NCBI GenBank assembly: GCA_030430535.1
Contig: JAUIKY010000032.1
Coordinates: 1 to 42,526 of the forward strand
DNA length: 42,526 nt
Source of the DNA: Bacteroidia bacterium
GTDB taxonomy: Bacteria; Bacteroidota; Bacteroidia; Flavobacteriales; Flavobacteriaceae
Direction of reading: 5' to 3'
In this document: piece by piece, positions 24,781-33,467 of the stretch
How the letters are laid out: every line of letters begins with the position of its first letter
Position numbering within the stretch: the stretch's first letter is position 1
Notes under the pieces: generated by a model
Databases searched by the model: none
Told to the model about the DNA's origin: nothing
What the model saw: only the letters and a program-made list of their open reading frames with translations
Translations under genes and position numbers: made by a program

Positions 24781-27700
24781 GTGAGTCAATCTACCCTCTC
24801 GCAAACCTATGCACAGCTTTTGCAAACGCAAAAATTGCAGGACACTATTGCCCAAACTGGATCAAAAAATCATTTAAAAGGACTTGTAGGTTCTTCATTG
24901 TCATTTGTAATCTCAAGTGTTTTTAAGGAAACTCAAAAACCGTTTTTGTTGGTTTTTAACGATAAAGAGGAAGCAGCACACTATCTAAACGACTTGGAGC
25001 AACTTTGTAGTGAAAAAGACGTACTATTTTATCCAGGAAGTTACCGCAGGCCTTACGATATCGAAGAAACCGACAACGCCAATGTGCTGTTGCGTGCCGA
25101 GGTGCTAAACCGCATTAATTCGCAAAAGAAGCCGGCCATAATCGTAACTTATCCCGACGCGCTTTTCGAGCAAGTGGTTACCAGAAAGGAGCTGGAGCGC
25201 AACACTTTAAAAGTGTCGGTGGGCGATAAGGTGTCCATCGATTTTGTAAACGAAGTGCTTTTTGAGTATAAATTTAAACGGGTAGATTTTGTTACTGAAC
25301 CGGGAGAGTTTTCGGTGCGTGGCGGCATTGTGGATGTATTTTCGTTTTCGCACGACCAGCCGTACCGAATCGAATTTTTTGGAGATGAGGTGGATAGTAT
25401 CCGAACTTTCGATGTAGAAAGCCAGCTATCTATCGAGCAGATTAAAAAAATCAACATCATCCCAAATGTGGCCAATAAGTTGGTGGAAGAAAAGCGCCAA
25501 AGTTTTTTAAAGTACATTGCCCAAAAAACGGTAATCGGTATTAAAAATGCCGATTTGCTGTTTTCAAGAATTGATGATTTTTACGCTAAAGCGGAAGAGG
25601 CTTTTAAGTCGCTTTCATCTGAAATTAAACATGCCGAGCCCAGCGAATTGTTTTGCGATTCCACCTTGTTGAAAAAGCAGTTATTGGATTTTACTTTGGT
25701 TGAGTTTGGTGCTTCATCCGTTTTCCAAAGTAACGTTTTTGCGAGCGCAGAGAAGCAAGCTGTTTCAAACGAAGAGATTGCCACGTCGCAGGCTCCTCAC
25801 CATGACGGAACAATAACCTTCAACACCACCCCACAACCGGCCTTCAACAAACAATTCAATCTCTTGATTGAAGATTTAAACAAAAACCACAACAAGGGAT
25901 ATACCAATTATATTGCCTGTGTAAGTGAGCAGCAAGCCAAGCGTTTCCACGACATTTTCGATGATTCAAACTTAGAGGTAAGTCCGTACAACACGGTTAT
26001 TTTGTCGCTTCACCAAGGGTTTGTCGACCACGATGCTAAAATAGTGTGCTACACCGACCACCAGATTTTTGAGCGTTACCACAAATTCCACCTTAAAAAT
26101 GGCTACGCCAAAAAGCAGGCAATCACTTTAAAGGAACTCACCAATTTGGATATTGGCGATTATGTAACCCACATCGACCACGGGATTGGACGTTTTGGTG
26201 GGCTGCAAAAAATTGATGTGGAAGGCAAAAAACAGGAAGCCATAAAATTGGTGTATGGCGAACGCGACGTGTTGTATCTCAGCATCCATTCATTGCACAA
26301 AATCACGAAGTTCAATGGCAAGGATGGCAAGCCGCCCAAAGTGTACAAACTGGGAAGCAAAGCCTGGAAAACCTTAAAGGAAAAAACCAAGTCGCGCGTA
26401 AAACATGTGGCTTTCAACTTGATAAAACTTTACGCCAAACGAAAAACCGAAAAAGGCTATCAATACAATCCCGATAGCTACATGCAGCACGAGTTGGAAG
26501 CCTCTTTTATTTACGAAGACACGCCCGACCAAAGTACCGCGACGGCCGATATTAAAGCCGATATGGAAAGCGAGCGCCCTATGGATCGTTTGGTTTGTGG
26601 CGATGTGGGGTTTGGTAAAACCGAAGTGGCCATCCGTGGGGCTTTTAAAGCCGTCGATAACGGAAAACAAGTAGCTGTTTTGGTGCCCACAACTATTTTG
26701 GCTTATCAGCATTACCGAACGTTTCGTGAGCGTTTAAAGGATTTCCCGGTAACGGTCGATTATCTCAATCGGTTCAGAACCGCCAAAGAAAAACGCGAAA
26801 CCCTCGAAGCCTTGGGCGAAGGTAAGGTGGATATCATCATCGGTACGCATCAATTAGTCAATAAAAATGTAAAGTTTAAGGATTTAGGCTTGTTGATAGT
26901 TGATGAAGAACAAAAGTTTGGGGTGGCCGTAAAGGAAAAACTAAAAACCCTAAAGGACAATGTGGATGTGCTCACCCTAACGGCGACACCCATTCCGCGA
27001 ACGTTGCAATTCAGTTTAATGGCCGCCCGCGATCTGTCGGTAATCACCACACCACCGCCCAACCGTTATCCAATAGAAAGCCATGTAATCCGTTTTAATG
27101 AAGAAACCATTCGCGATGCGGTGAGTTACGAAATAGAACGTGGCGGACAAGTGTTTTTCATCCACAATCGTATTGAGAATATCAAGGAAGTGGCGGGCAT
27201 GATTCAAAGGTTGGTGCCCGATGCCAAAATTGGCATTGGCCACGGGCAAATGGAGGGCAAAAAATTGGAGCAACTCATGTTACAATTCATGGATGGTGCT
27301 TTCGATGTGTTGGTAAGCACTACCATTATTGAGAGTGGGCTGGACGTGCCCAATGCCAACACCATTTTTATCAATAATGCCAATAATTTTGGGTTGAGCG
27401 ACCTGCACCAAATGCGTGGCCGTGTAGGCCGAAGTAACAAAAAAGCCTTTTGCTATTTCATCACTCCAGAATATTCAGCAATGACCGATGATGCCCGAAA
27501 GCGTATCACGGCACTCGAACAGTTCACCGAATTGGGAAGCGGGTTCAACATTGCTATGAAAGATTTGGAAATTCGTGGTGCTGGCGATTTATTGGGCGGT
27601 GAGCAAAGTGGGTTTATCAACGAAATAGGGTTCGACACCTATCAAAAAATATTGAATGAAGCCATTGAGGAACTCAAGGAAAACGAGTTTAAAGACCTGT

Positions 27701-28194
27701 ACAACGAATCGGAAGATGATAAGGTTTATGTAAAGGATGTCACCATCGATACCGATTTTGAATTGCTGTTCCCCGACGATTATATTAATAATATTACGGA
27801 AAGATTGAATCTTTATACCCAACTGAACAACTTAAGTAAAAAAGAAGAACTAGCCACATTCGAAAAGGATTTGATTGACCGTTTTGGCGAGTTGCCAAAA
27901 CAAGTAGCCGATTTACTCGATAGCGTTCAAATAAAGTGGTTGGCCACAAAAATTGGTTTTGAAAAAGTAGTGATGAAAAAAGGTAAGCTTATCGGGTATT
28001 TTATAAACGACCAACAAAGCCGTTTTTACCAAAGCAAGAATTTCACCAAAGTATTGCAATTTGTACAAACCCACCCAGGAGCCTGTAAAATGAAAGAAAA
28101 ACAAACTCGAAACGGTTTGCGCTTAATGCTTACTTTTGATAATATAAAAACCGTAAAACAAGCCTTAAATGCATTGCAGCCTATTGTGGCTTAA
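24781..28194 (+). CDS. mfd: Transcription-repair coupling factor
   Basis: A 1137-residue ATP-driven DNA translocase that removes RNA polymerase stalled at lesions and recruits UvrA. An N-terminal UvrB-like region runs to about 320. The CarD-like RNA-polymerase interaction domain starts at about 456 (LDIGDYVTHIDHGIG). The helicase core has Walker A GDVGFGKTE (607-615) and Walker B IVDEEQ (706-711). TRG motifs (GRVGRSNKKAFCYF) and a C-terminal TRCF domain complete it. Start is GTG; the first codons encode SQSTLSQTYAQL. Full length for the family. Confidence 0.96.
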   Translation: MSQSTLSQTYAQLLQTQKLQDTIAQTGSKNHLKGLVGSSLSFVISSVFKETQKPFLLVFNDKEEAAHYLNDLEQLCSEKDVLFYPGSYRRPYDIEETDNANVLLRAEVLNRINSQKKPAIIVTYPDALFEQVVTRKELERNTLKVSVGDKVSIDFVNEVLFEYKFKRVDFVTEPGEFSVRGGIVDVFSFSHDQPYRIEFFGDEVDSIRTFDVESQLSIEQIKKINIIPNVANKLVEEKRQSFLKYIAQKTVIGIKNADLLFSRIDDFYAKAEEAFKSLSSEIKHAEPSELFCDSTLLKKQLLDFTLVEFGASSVFQSNVFASAEKQAVSNEEIATSQAPHHDGTITFNTTPQPAFNKQFNLLIEDLNKNHNKGYTNYIACVSEQQAKRFHDIFDDSNLEVSPYNTVILSLHQGFVDHDAKIVCYTDHQIFERYHKFHLKNGYAKKQAITLKELTNLDIGDYVTHIDHGIGRFGGLQKIDVEGKKQEAIKLVYGERDVLYLSIHSLHKITKFNGKDGKPPKVYKLGSKAWKTLKEKTKSRVKHVAFNLIKLYAKRKTEKGYQYNPDSYMQHELEASFIYEDTPDQSTATADIKADMESERPMDRLVCGDVGFGKTEVAIRGAFKAVDNGKQVAVLVPTTILAYQHYRTFRERLKDFPVTVDYLNRFRTAKEKRETLEALGEGKVDIIIGTHQLVNKNVKFKDLGLLIVDEEQKFGVAVKEKLKTLKDNVDVLTLTATPIPRTLQFSLMAARDLSVITTPPPNRYPIESHVIRFNEETIRDAVSYEIERGGQVFFIHNRIENIKEVAGMIQRLVPDAKIGIGHGQMEGKKLEQLMLQFMDGAFDVLVSTTIIESGLDVPNANTIFINNANNFGLSDLHQMRGRVGRSNKKAFCYFITPEYSAMTDDARKRITALEQFTELGSGFNIAMKDLEIRGAGDLLGGEQSGFINEIGFDTYQKILNEAIEELKENEFKDLYNESEDDKVYVKDVTIDTDFELLFPDDYINNITERLNLYTQLNNLSKKEELATFEKDLIDRFGELPKQVADLLDSVQIKWLATKIGFEKVVMKKGKLIGYFINDQQSRFYQSKNFTKVLQFVQTHPGACKMKEKQTRNGLRLMLTFDNIKTVKQALNALQPIVA

Positions 28195-28214
28195 TTATTG
28201 ACATAAGAATTTAT

Positions 28215-28241
28215 GTCATTCTGAAACGATTTCAGCATCTC
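28215..28241. repeat. Short hairpin repeat between mfd and the TlpA-like gene
   Basis: GTCATT-CTGAAA-cga-TTTCAG-CATCTC. On the opposite strand it reads GAGAT-stem-ATGAC like the copies at 29632 and 32421, with its own stem sequence kept paired. Confidence 0.65.
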
Positions 28242-28277
28242 AAAATTTAAAAACTTAATCAAAACAATTTTAAAAAA

Positions 28278-29612
28278 TTGAAACGATTACTACTATTAGC
28301 CCTCATATTTCCCCATGTTATTCTGGCGCAGCATGCCATAAAAGGTGTGTTTTCTCCTCCCGAAGATTATAACGTGGCATTGTTGTACAAGGTGACCCCA
28401 ACCATTTCAGAATATGTGGGCAACTCCGAAATAAATAGCAAAGATGGGCGTTTCGAAATTAAATTGGATTCCACAGCGACTAAAGGGGTGTACCGTTTGG
28501 TATATGCCATTCCGCAAGAGGATTACAATTTCGATATTATTTACAATGGAAAGGAAAGTGTCGAACTGGTGTTTAATGCCGAAACGGGCGTGAAATTCAC
28601 CAAATCGGTTGAAAATAAACTGTTGGAATCCTATACCAGCAGCATGTCTAAAATCACCCAAAGCATTGGTAATTACTACCGAAAAAAAAGTAAAGACACC
28701 GTAGCCTTAAAAGCTATTTTTAAAACGCAACGGGAAACCCAATTAAACTACGAAAAGGTGGCCAAGGGTATGATAGCCCTTGAATTTATTAAGGCCAACA
28801 AACCGTTTATTCCCAACAAAGCTTTGGATGTTGAAACCTATATCAAACAGTTGGAAGCACATTATTTCGACCATGTCGATTTTACTAACAAAACACTGCA
28901 AAGTTCCAACCTGTTACAGGAAAAAATGTTGAATTTCGTTTTTGGGAAATCTTCGGAAACCAAAGACGACACCGAAACCTACATCAGTAATATTGACGTG
29001 TTTTGCGGAAAAATGAAAGCGGCTCCCGCCAAAGTAAAGCGTATTTTATTGGTGGATTTGTGGCAGCAAATGGCCGATTTGGGTCACGAGGCCGTAGCCA
29101 ACCACATTGCTGAAAACTATCTTATGGATATTGCCGTAGCCTTAAACGACCAAGAATTGTTGCGTACGCTTATTCTTTACAAAGACCTTTCGATAGGAAG
29201 TGAGGCACCCGATTTTAGCCTTCAAGTTAAAGAAAATGGTCAGTTGGTTAGTAAAAAGCTCAGTGCGTTGAATGTGGCCAAAAATTATATTATTGTATTT
29301 TGGAGTAGCACCTGTTCGCATTGTTTGAAAGAAATTCCGGATTTGTTGGAGTTTGTAAAATCGAAAAAGCCAGGTGAGATAAAAGTGGTTGCGGTGGCCT
29401 TGGAAGACGAACCAACCCAATGGAAAAAGTTAATAACCAAACTTCCCGGTTTTATCCATGTTTACGGCAAGGGAAAATGGGACAATCCTATTGGCGACAG
29501 CTATGGCGTCACTGCCACGCCAACTTATTTTGTGTTGAATAAAAACAAGGAAATTATTGCCAAGCCCCAAGATTTCGAAGATTTAAAAGATTTTTTTGAT
29601 GCAGAGGAGTAG
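28278..29612 (+). CDS. TlpA-like thioredoxin-fold protein
   Basis: A 444-residue exported protein. Signal peptide LLLLALIFPHVILAQ is followed by a beta-rich N-terminal region like DUF4369 (about 20-120), a helical middle, and a C-terminal thioredoxin domain with redox pair Cys346-Ser-His-Cys349 (WSSTCSHCLKEIP) and the cis-proline region VTATPTYF. It probably acts as a periplasmic thiol-disulfide oxidoreductase; partner unknown. The start codon is TTG (28278-28280), the only start that gives a full signal peptide. Confidence 0.85.
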   Translation: MKRLLLLALIFPHVILAQHAIKGVFSPPEDYNVALLYKVTPTISEYVGNSEINSKDGRFEIKLDSTATKGVYRLVYAIPQEDYNFDIIYNGKESVELVFNAETGVKFTKSVENKLLESYTSSMSKITQSIGNYYRKKSKDTVALKAIFKTQRETQLNYEKVAKGMIALEFIKANKPFIPNKALDVETYIKQLEAHYFDHVDFTNKTLQSSNLLQEKMLNFVFGKSSETKDDTETYISNIDVFCGKMKAAPAKVKRILLVDLWQQMADLGHEAVANHIAENYLMDIAVALNDQELLRTLILYKDLSIGSEAPDFSLQVKENGQLVSKKLSALNVAKNYIIVFWSSTCSHCLKEIPDLLEFVKSKKPGEIKVVAVALEDEPTQWKKLITKLPGFIHVYGKGKWDNPIGDSYGVTATPTYFVLNKNKEIIAKPQDFEDLKDFFDAEE

Positions 29613-29631
29613 CTTTACTTTTAAAAGGAAT

Positions 29632-29658
29632 GAGACCCTGAAACAAGTTCAGGGTGAC
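29632..29658. repeat. Short hairpin repeat between convergent genes
   Basis: GAGACCCTGAAACAAGTTCAGGGTGAC: stem CCCTGAA/TTCAGGG. It differs from the 32421 copy by paired changes that keep the stem. It lies in the 51-base gap between the converging TlpA-like and YraN genes and may act as a terminator, though no T-run follows. Confidence 0.65.
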
Positions 29659-29663
29659 GGGAA

Positions 29664-30023
29664 TCAAAAATGATAAAAGGCATCTTCTAAATGCTCAATT
29701 TTAAAACTCTTGTCTTCTTTCACAATCGCAATAATATCGAAACGCACTTCTACGTCCAAACGGTTTGTAATAATGTATTCGTCCACGGCCTTTACCAAAC
29801 GCTGAATTTGCTTGGGCTTCACAAAGTCTTGCGGATTGCCAAAATCGGTTGTTGATCGCGTTTTTACTTCAATAATGGCTAAAATGTCACTTTTTTGGGC
29901 GATGATGTCTACTTCGGCTTTATCGAAACGGTAATTGCGTTCTACAATATCGTAGCCGTTTTTCAAAAGAAAATCGACCGCCAATTGTTCGCCTTTTTTG
30001 CCAAGTTGGTTGTGATGTGCCAT
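29664..30023 (-). CDS. YraN/UPF0102-family putative endonuclease
   Basis: A 119-residue protein with the restriction-endonuclease-like fold of the YraN family. GKKGEQLAVDFLLKNGY and the active-site-like NYRFDKAEVDIIAQ (Glu, Asp) plus IIEVKTRS (Glu, Lys) match PD-(D/E)XK geometry. Biochemical role is not established for the family. Stands alone between convergent and same-strand genes. Confidence 0.9.
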   Translation of the reverse strand: MAHHNQLGKKGEQLAVDFLLKNGYDIVERNYRFDKAEVDIIAQKSDILAIIEVKTRSTTDFGNPQDFVKPKQIQRLVKAVDEYIITNRLDVEVRFDIIAIVKEDKSFKIEHLEDAFYHF

Positions 30024-30126
30024 AGTGAATATTGCCTAAGTTAAATTTACAATTTAAGTTTTTTTTGAAAGTGTTCAAACGAAAAACTTGAAACCCGAAA
30101 CTTTAAACCCAAAACTTGAAACAAAC

Positions 30127-31287
30127 TTACCCCCTAAACAAAAAGAAATCGTCCTTCATCCCCTCAATTTGAGCGTGTTCGTTGGTCATAATATAATCAA
30201 TGGCTTGAGAGGTGAATGCATCGCCTTTCTTGGTAAGGGAAACTACGCGGTTTTCAATAGAAATCATATTGTTTTTTAGAGCGAGATTCAACACTGTTTT
30301 GCTGCGCACTTTTTGCCAATTGATATGTTCGTTGAGGTGGTTAACGTGGCGTTCGCTCTCTTCCGTATGGTTTTTTAAGTGAAGCAAAAACGTTAATAGA
30401 GAAACTTCAATACGTTGCTGCTTCTCGCGGTATAAAACGGCTATGATACCTTTGCCTGGTGCGAATAAATAAACTGCCAAAAACAATAGTCCTAGCATGG
30501 TGGTAATAGATCCCGCAATGGAAGCATCGAGCGAATGCGCCAACCAATATCCAGCAATGGCACTGAAAATTCCAAAGCCGCAGGCATAAAGAATCATGCG
30601 TTTTAAATCGGTAGTAAGCAAGTATGCTGCTGCGGCCGGGGCTATCATGAGCGCGACGACTAAAATGGCACCAACGGCATCAAAAGCACCCACTGTAGTT
30701 ACTGACGATACCGTCATTAATCCGTAATGAATTATGGCGGGCGAAAAACCCAACGAAGCTGATAATCCGGCATCAAAGGTGCTGACTTTTAATTCTTTGA
30801 AAAAGGTGATTAATAAAATGATGGTGAAGCTCAAAATGCAACCAATAATCCAAAGCGATTTTGGGCCAACATCGGTGCCCGTTATAATCATGCGGTCGAA
30901 CGGTGCAAAAGCCAGTTCGCCTAATAAAACGGCATCAACATCCAAATGTACGTCGTTGGCGTTTTTTGCAATGAGAATCACCCCAATACTGAACAACACC
31001 GGAAACACGAGGCCAATGGCAGTGTCTTCTTTTACCAATCCTGTTTTTTGAATGTATTCCACTAAAACCACGGTGATAATACCTGTTAAGGCCGCCAAAA
31101 GAATGAGTAGTGGTGAGTTTAGATCTTGTGTAATAAAGAAGCCCACAACTATGCCCGGCAAAATGGAATGGCTTATGGCATCGCTTATCATCGCCATTTT
31201 TCGCAATACCAAAAACGTACCCGGAATGGCACAGGCTACAGCCACCAAACAAGCAATTAACTGTATTTCTATTTGCGCGTTACTCAT
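30127..31287 (-). CDS. Metal ABC transporter permease (TroD/ZnuB-like) with winged-helix tail
   Basis: A 386-residue ABC-3 family permease. About eight membrane segments fill residues 1-280, with the family motif ISDAISHSILPGIVVGF near the N-terminus and AAAYLLTTDLKRM in the coupling region. Residues about 290-386 are hydrophilic and read like a winged helix (VSLLTFLLHLKN ... VRSKTVLNLALKNNMIS ... VVSLTKKGDAF), similar to the DtxR wing. Usual bacterial ZnuB/TroD proteins lack this tail. The start overlaps the stop of the other permease by 8 bases (ATGAGTAA). With that permease it forms the channel for a divalent cation, probably Zn, Mn or Fe. Confidence 0.9.
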   Translation of the reverse strand: MSNAQIEIQLIACLVAVACAIPGTFLVLRKMAMISDAISHSILPGIVVGFFITQDLNSPLLILLAALTGIITVVLVEYIQKTGLVKEDTAIGLVFPVLFSIGVILIAKNANDVHLDVDAVLLGELAFAPFDRMIITGTDVGPKSLWIIGCILSFTIILLITFFKELKVSTFDAGLSASLGFSPAIIHYGLMTVSSVTTVGAFDAVGAILVVALMIAPAAAAYLLTTDLKRMILYACGFGIFSAIAGYWLAHSLDASIAGSITTMLGLLFLAVYLFAPGKGIIAVLYREKQQRIEVSLLTFLLHLKNHTEESERHVNHLNEHINWQKVRSKTVLNLALKNNMISIENRVVSLTKKGDAFTSQAIDYIMTNEHAQIEGMKDDFFLFRG

Positions 31288-32425
31288 TGGTCTTGTTTTG
31301 TTGATTGTACAGGTTGGTAGCGGTTTTAAAACCTTCTTCGGTCAAGCTCCACATGTTTCCCTCTAAAACTACATAGTTTTTGTTGACCAATTTTTGCAAA
31401 GTGCCTTTGGTGTAACCTTGGAAATTATTCAAAATTTTAATGGTGTGCGGATGCGAAATATTATCGTGTGTTGAGGCGATGCGGTACATAAACGCCAAGG
31501 TTTTGTGAAGCTGCAAATCGCGACGGTTTTTTATAAAACGGATTTGTTTGAAAAGCAATCCTCGGCTGGGCGAAAAAATAAAGGAAATCAGAACAAATAC
31601 GCCAGCTACAATAACAATAACAGGGCCGGTTGACAGATTGTTTTGGCTCGCGCTAATGGCTGTGCCGAACACCCCAGAAAACGCTCCAAAAACAGCCGCA
31701 AGAAACACCATTGTGCCCAAACTGTTGGTCCATTGCCGAGCCGCGGCAGCAGGTGCCAAAAGCATAGCACTCATTAATACCACGCCAACGGTTTGCAATC
31801 CTAAAACAATGGCCAATACAATAAACGAAGTGATTAAAATATCAATAAATTTGGTGTTGAAGCCGAGCGTTTTGGTGTAATCGGCATCGAAAAGCAGGAT
31901 TTTAAATTCTTTCCAGAATAGCAATAAAACCAAAAGACAAATGCCCGTTACAAAGGCCATGAGCCACACGTCGCTTTCTACCAAAGTGGCAGCTTGGCCA
32001 AACAAGTAAGTGTCCAATCCCGCTTGGTTGGCATTGGGTTGCTTTTGAATAAAAGTGAGCAGCAACATACCAAACCCAAAAAACAACGATAAAATAAGAC
32101 CCAAGGCGGTGTCTGATTTTAAATGAGTTTTTTTAATGATACCACGAATCCAAAAGGTGCCAATTAATCCACTGACCAAAGCGCCTAGTAATAAAACATT
32201 ACTGTCTTTAGTTCCAGAAATCAAAAAAGCGATGGCAATGCCTGGAAGCGCGGCGTGCGAAATCGCATCACCCAAAAGGCTTTGTTTTCTCAGTACGGCA
32301 AAACTGCCCAGCATGCCAGTAACCGCCCCTAAAATGGCTGTGCCAAGGGTGATGGTCCTGAGTGTGTAGTCAGAAAACACTAATTGTATGTAATCTTTTA
32401 GCTCGATTTGTTTATGTTTTGTCAT
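31280..32425 (-). CDS. Metal ABC transporter permease (TroC-like) with winged-helix tail
   Basis: A 381-residue ABC-3 permease from the chosen start. The core has GSFAVLRKQSLLGDAISHAA and multiple hydrophobic helices to about residue 285. The tail (about 290-381) again resembles a winged helix: LAFMYRIASTHDNIS ... GTLQKLVNKNYVVLEGNMWSLTEEG. The open frame runs 15 codons upstream to 32470, but those codons lie in a dispersed hairpin repeat (32421-32484), so ATG 32423-32425 (MTKHKQIELKDY) is the likely start. It forms a heterodimer with the following permease. Confidence 0.9.
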   Translation of the reverse strand: MTKHKQIELKDYIQLVFSDYTLRTITLGTAILGAVTGMLGSFAVLRKQSLLGDAISHAALPGIAIAFLISGTKDSNVLLLGALVSGLIGTFWIRGIIKKTHLKSDTALGLILSLFFGFGMLLLTFIQKQPNANQAGLDTYLFGQAATLVESDVWLMAFVTGICLLVLLLFWKEFKILLFDADYTKTLGFNTKFIDILITSFIVLAIVLGLQTVGVVLMSAMLLAPAAAARQWTNSLGTMVFLAAVFGAFSGVFGTAISASQNNLSTGPVIVIVAGVFVLISFIFSPSRGLLFKQIRFIKNRRDLQLHKTLAFMYRIASTHDNISHPHTIKILNNFQGYTKGTLQKLVNKNYVVLEGNMWSLTEEGFKTATNLYNQQNKTNE

Positions 32426-32484
32426 TCCGCACTTGATGCGGACTCTATTGTTTATGAGATCCTGAATCAAGTTCAGGATGACAG
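32421..32484. repeat. Double hairpin repeat at the 5' end of a permease gene
   Basis: Two stems: CCGC-acttgat-GCGG (32427-32441) and CCTGAA-tcaag-TTCAGG (32461-32477). The outer flank is GTCATT on the left, with GAGAT and ATGAC around the second stem. It fills almost all of the gap between the ATPase stop and the permease start and adds false codons to the longer open frame. Confidence 0.7.
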
Positions 32485-32493
32485 TATTCCATT

Positions 32494-33231
32494 TTATTCC
32501 TGAACACTCACTTTATAATTGATGCCGTAGGTTTTGGTTAAGTTATCGTCATTAAAAATATCCCTAACCGGGCCAGTGGCAATTTTCTTTACGTTTAAAA
32601 AGGTTACCCAATCGAAATATTCGGGAACGGTCTGTAAATCGTGGTGCACCACAATAACCGTTTTTCCTGCTTTCCTAAGGGCTTTTAAAATATTGATAAT
32701 GGCTATTTCGGTGGAAGCATCAACACCTTGAAAGGGCTCGTCCATAAAATAAATGGAAGCGTTTTGTACCAATGCCCTGGCCAAAAATATACGTTGTTGC
32801 TGCCCGCCGGAAAGCTGACTGATTTGTCGGTTTTTAAATGGTAGCATGCCCACTTTTTCGAGGGCTTCTAAAGCTGCTTTTTTTTCTTTTTGTCCGGGGC
32901 GTTTTATCCAGCCTAAACTACCGTAAGTGCCCATCATCACAACATCTAAAGCTGTAGTGGGAAAATCCCAATCTACACTCCCTTTTTGGGGGACGTAGGC
33001 GACTTGGTCGCGTTGTTTGTCGTAGGGTTTTCCATAAATGCTAACGCTTCCGGCAATGGGTTTTAAAATACCTAAAATAGACTTTATTAAAGTGGATTTT
33101 CCGGCACCGTTTGGGCCCACTATGGCCATAAGCACACCCTCGGGAATTTCCAAATCGATATCCCAAAGCACGGGTTTGTAGTTGTATGCTACGGTAAGGT
33201 CGTCTATTTGTACGGCTATCTTGTTTTCCAT
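32494..33231 (-). CDS. Metal ABC transporter ATPase (TroB/ZnuC-like)
   Basis: A 245-residue ABC ATPase that powers metal import. Walker [10 protein letters not shown] (about 39-47), Q-loop VPQKG, signature LSGGQQQR, Walker B IYFMDEP and the switch VVHHD are all intact. It is upstream of the two permeases on the same strand. A 236-base spacer with hairpins separates it from the binding-protein gene. Confidence 0.95.
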   Translation of the reverse strand: MENKIAVQIDDLTVAYNYKPVLWDIDLEIPEGVLMAIVGPNGAGKSTLIKSILGILKPIAGSVSIYGKPYDKQRDQVAYVPQKGSVDWDFPTTALDVVMMGTYGSLGWIKRPGQKEKKAALEALEKVGMLPFKNRQISQLSGGQQQRIFLARALVQNASIYFMDEPFQGVDASTEIAIINILKALRKAGKTVIVVHHDLQTVPEYFDWVTFLNVKKIATGPVRDIFNDDNLTKTYGINYKVSVQE

Positions 33232-33467
33232 TTCTTTTGTTTATGTGTTCATTTTGCCTTGATGCAAAACGAACCAAAAAATCAATTCAATCTGAGGAAA
33301 TTCCTGCGGATCATTCGCTTTAGAAACTCCATGCCTGATGCTTCGCATCGCACTTCCGTTTCTTCGCTCATTATTTCTGCAGATTGATGATTCGGACTGC
33401 GTCCGAATTTGGGACTGACTTGACTTTACGCTATTTTTTTCAATACAAAATTATTTTTTCGGCTTTT
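33232..33467. repeat. Hairpin-rich spacer within the metal transporter gene set
   Basis: No gene fits these 236 bases. Three hairpins are visible: GTTC-A-TTTTGC / GCAAAA-C-GAAC (33247-33274), GATGC-ttc-GCATC (33337-33349) and a perfect ATTCGGAC-tgc-GTCCGAAT (33390-33408). It may be a small inserted element or an mRNA-processing region between binding-protein and ATPase genes. No TAnnTTTG promoter close to the ATPase start was recognised. Confidence 0.5.

Noticed and set aside
26160-27440. Several minus-strand frames of 70-112 residues inside mfd
   Set aside because: Shadows of the mfd frame; mfd has intact motifs throughout.
30088-30279. A 63-residue plus-strand frame
   Set aside because: Mostly antisense to the end of a permease gene and starts in low-complexity intergenic DNA.
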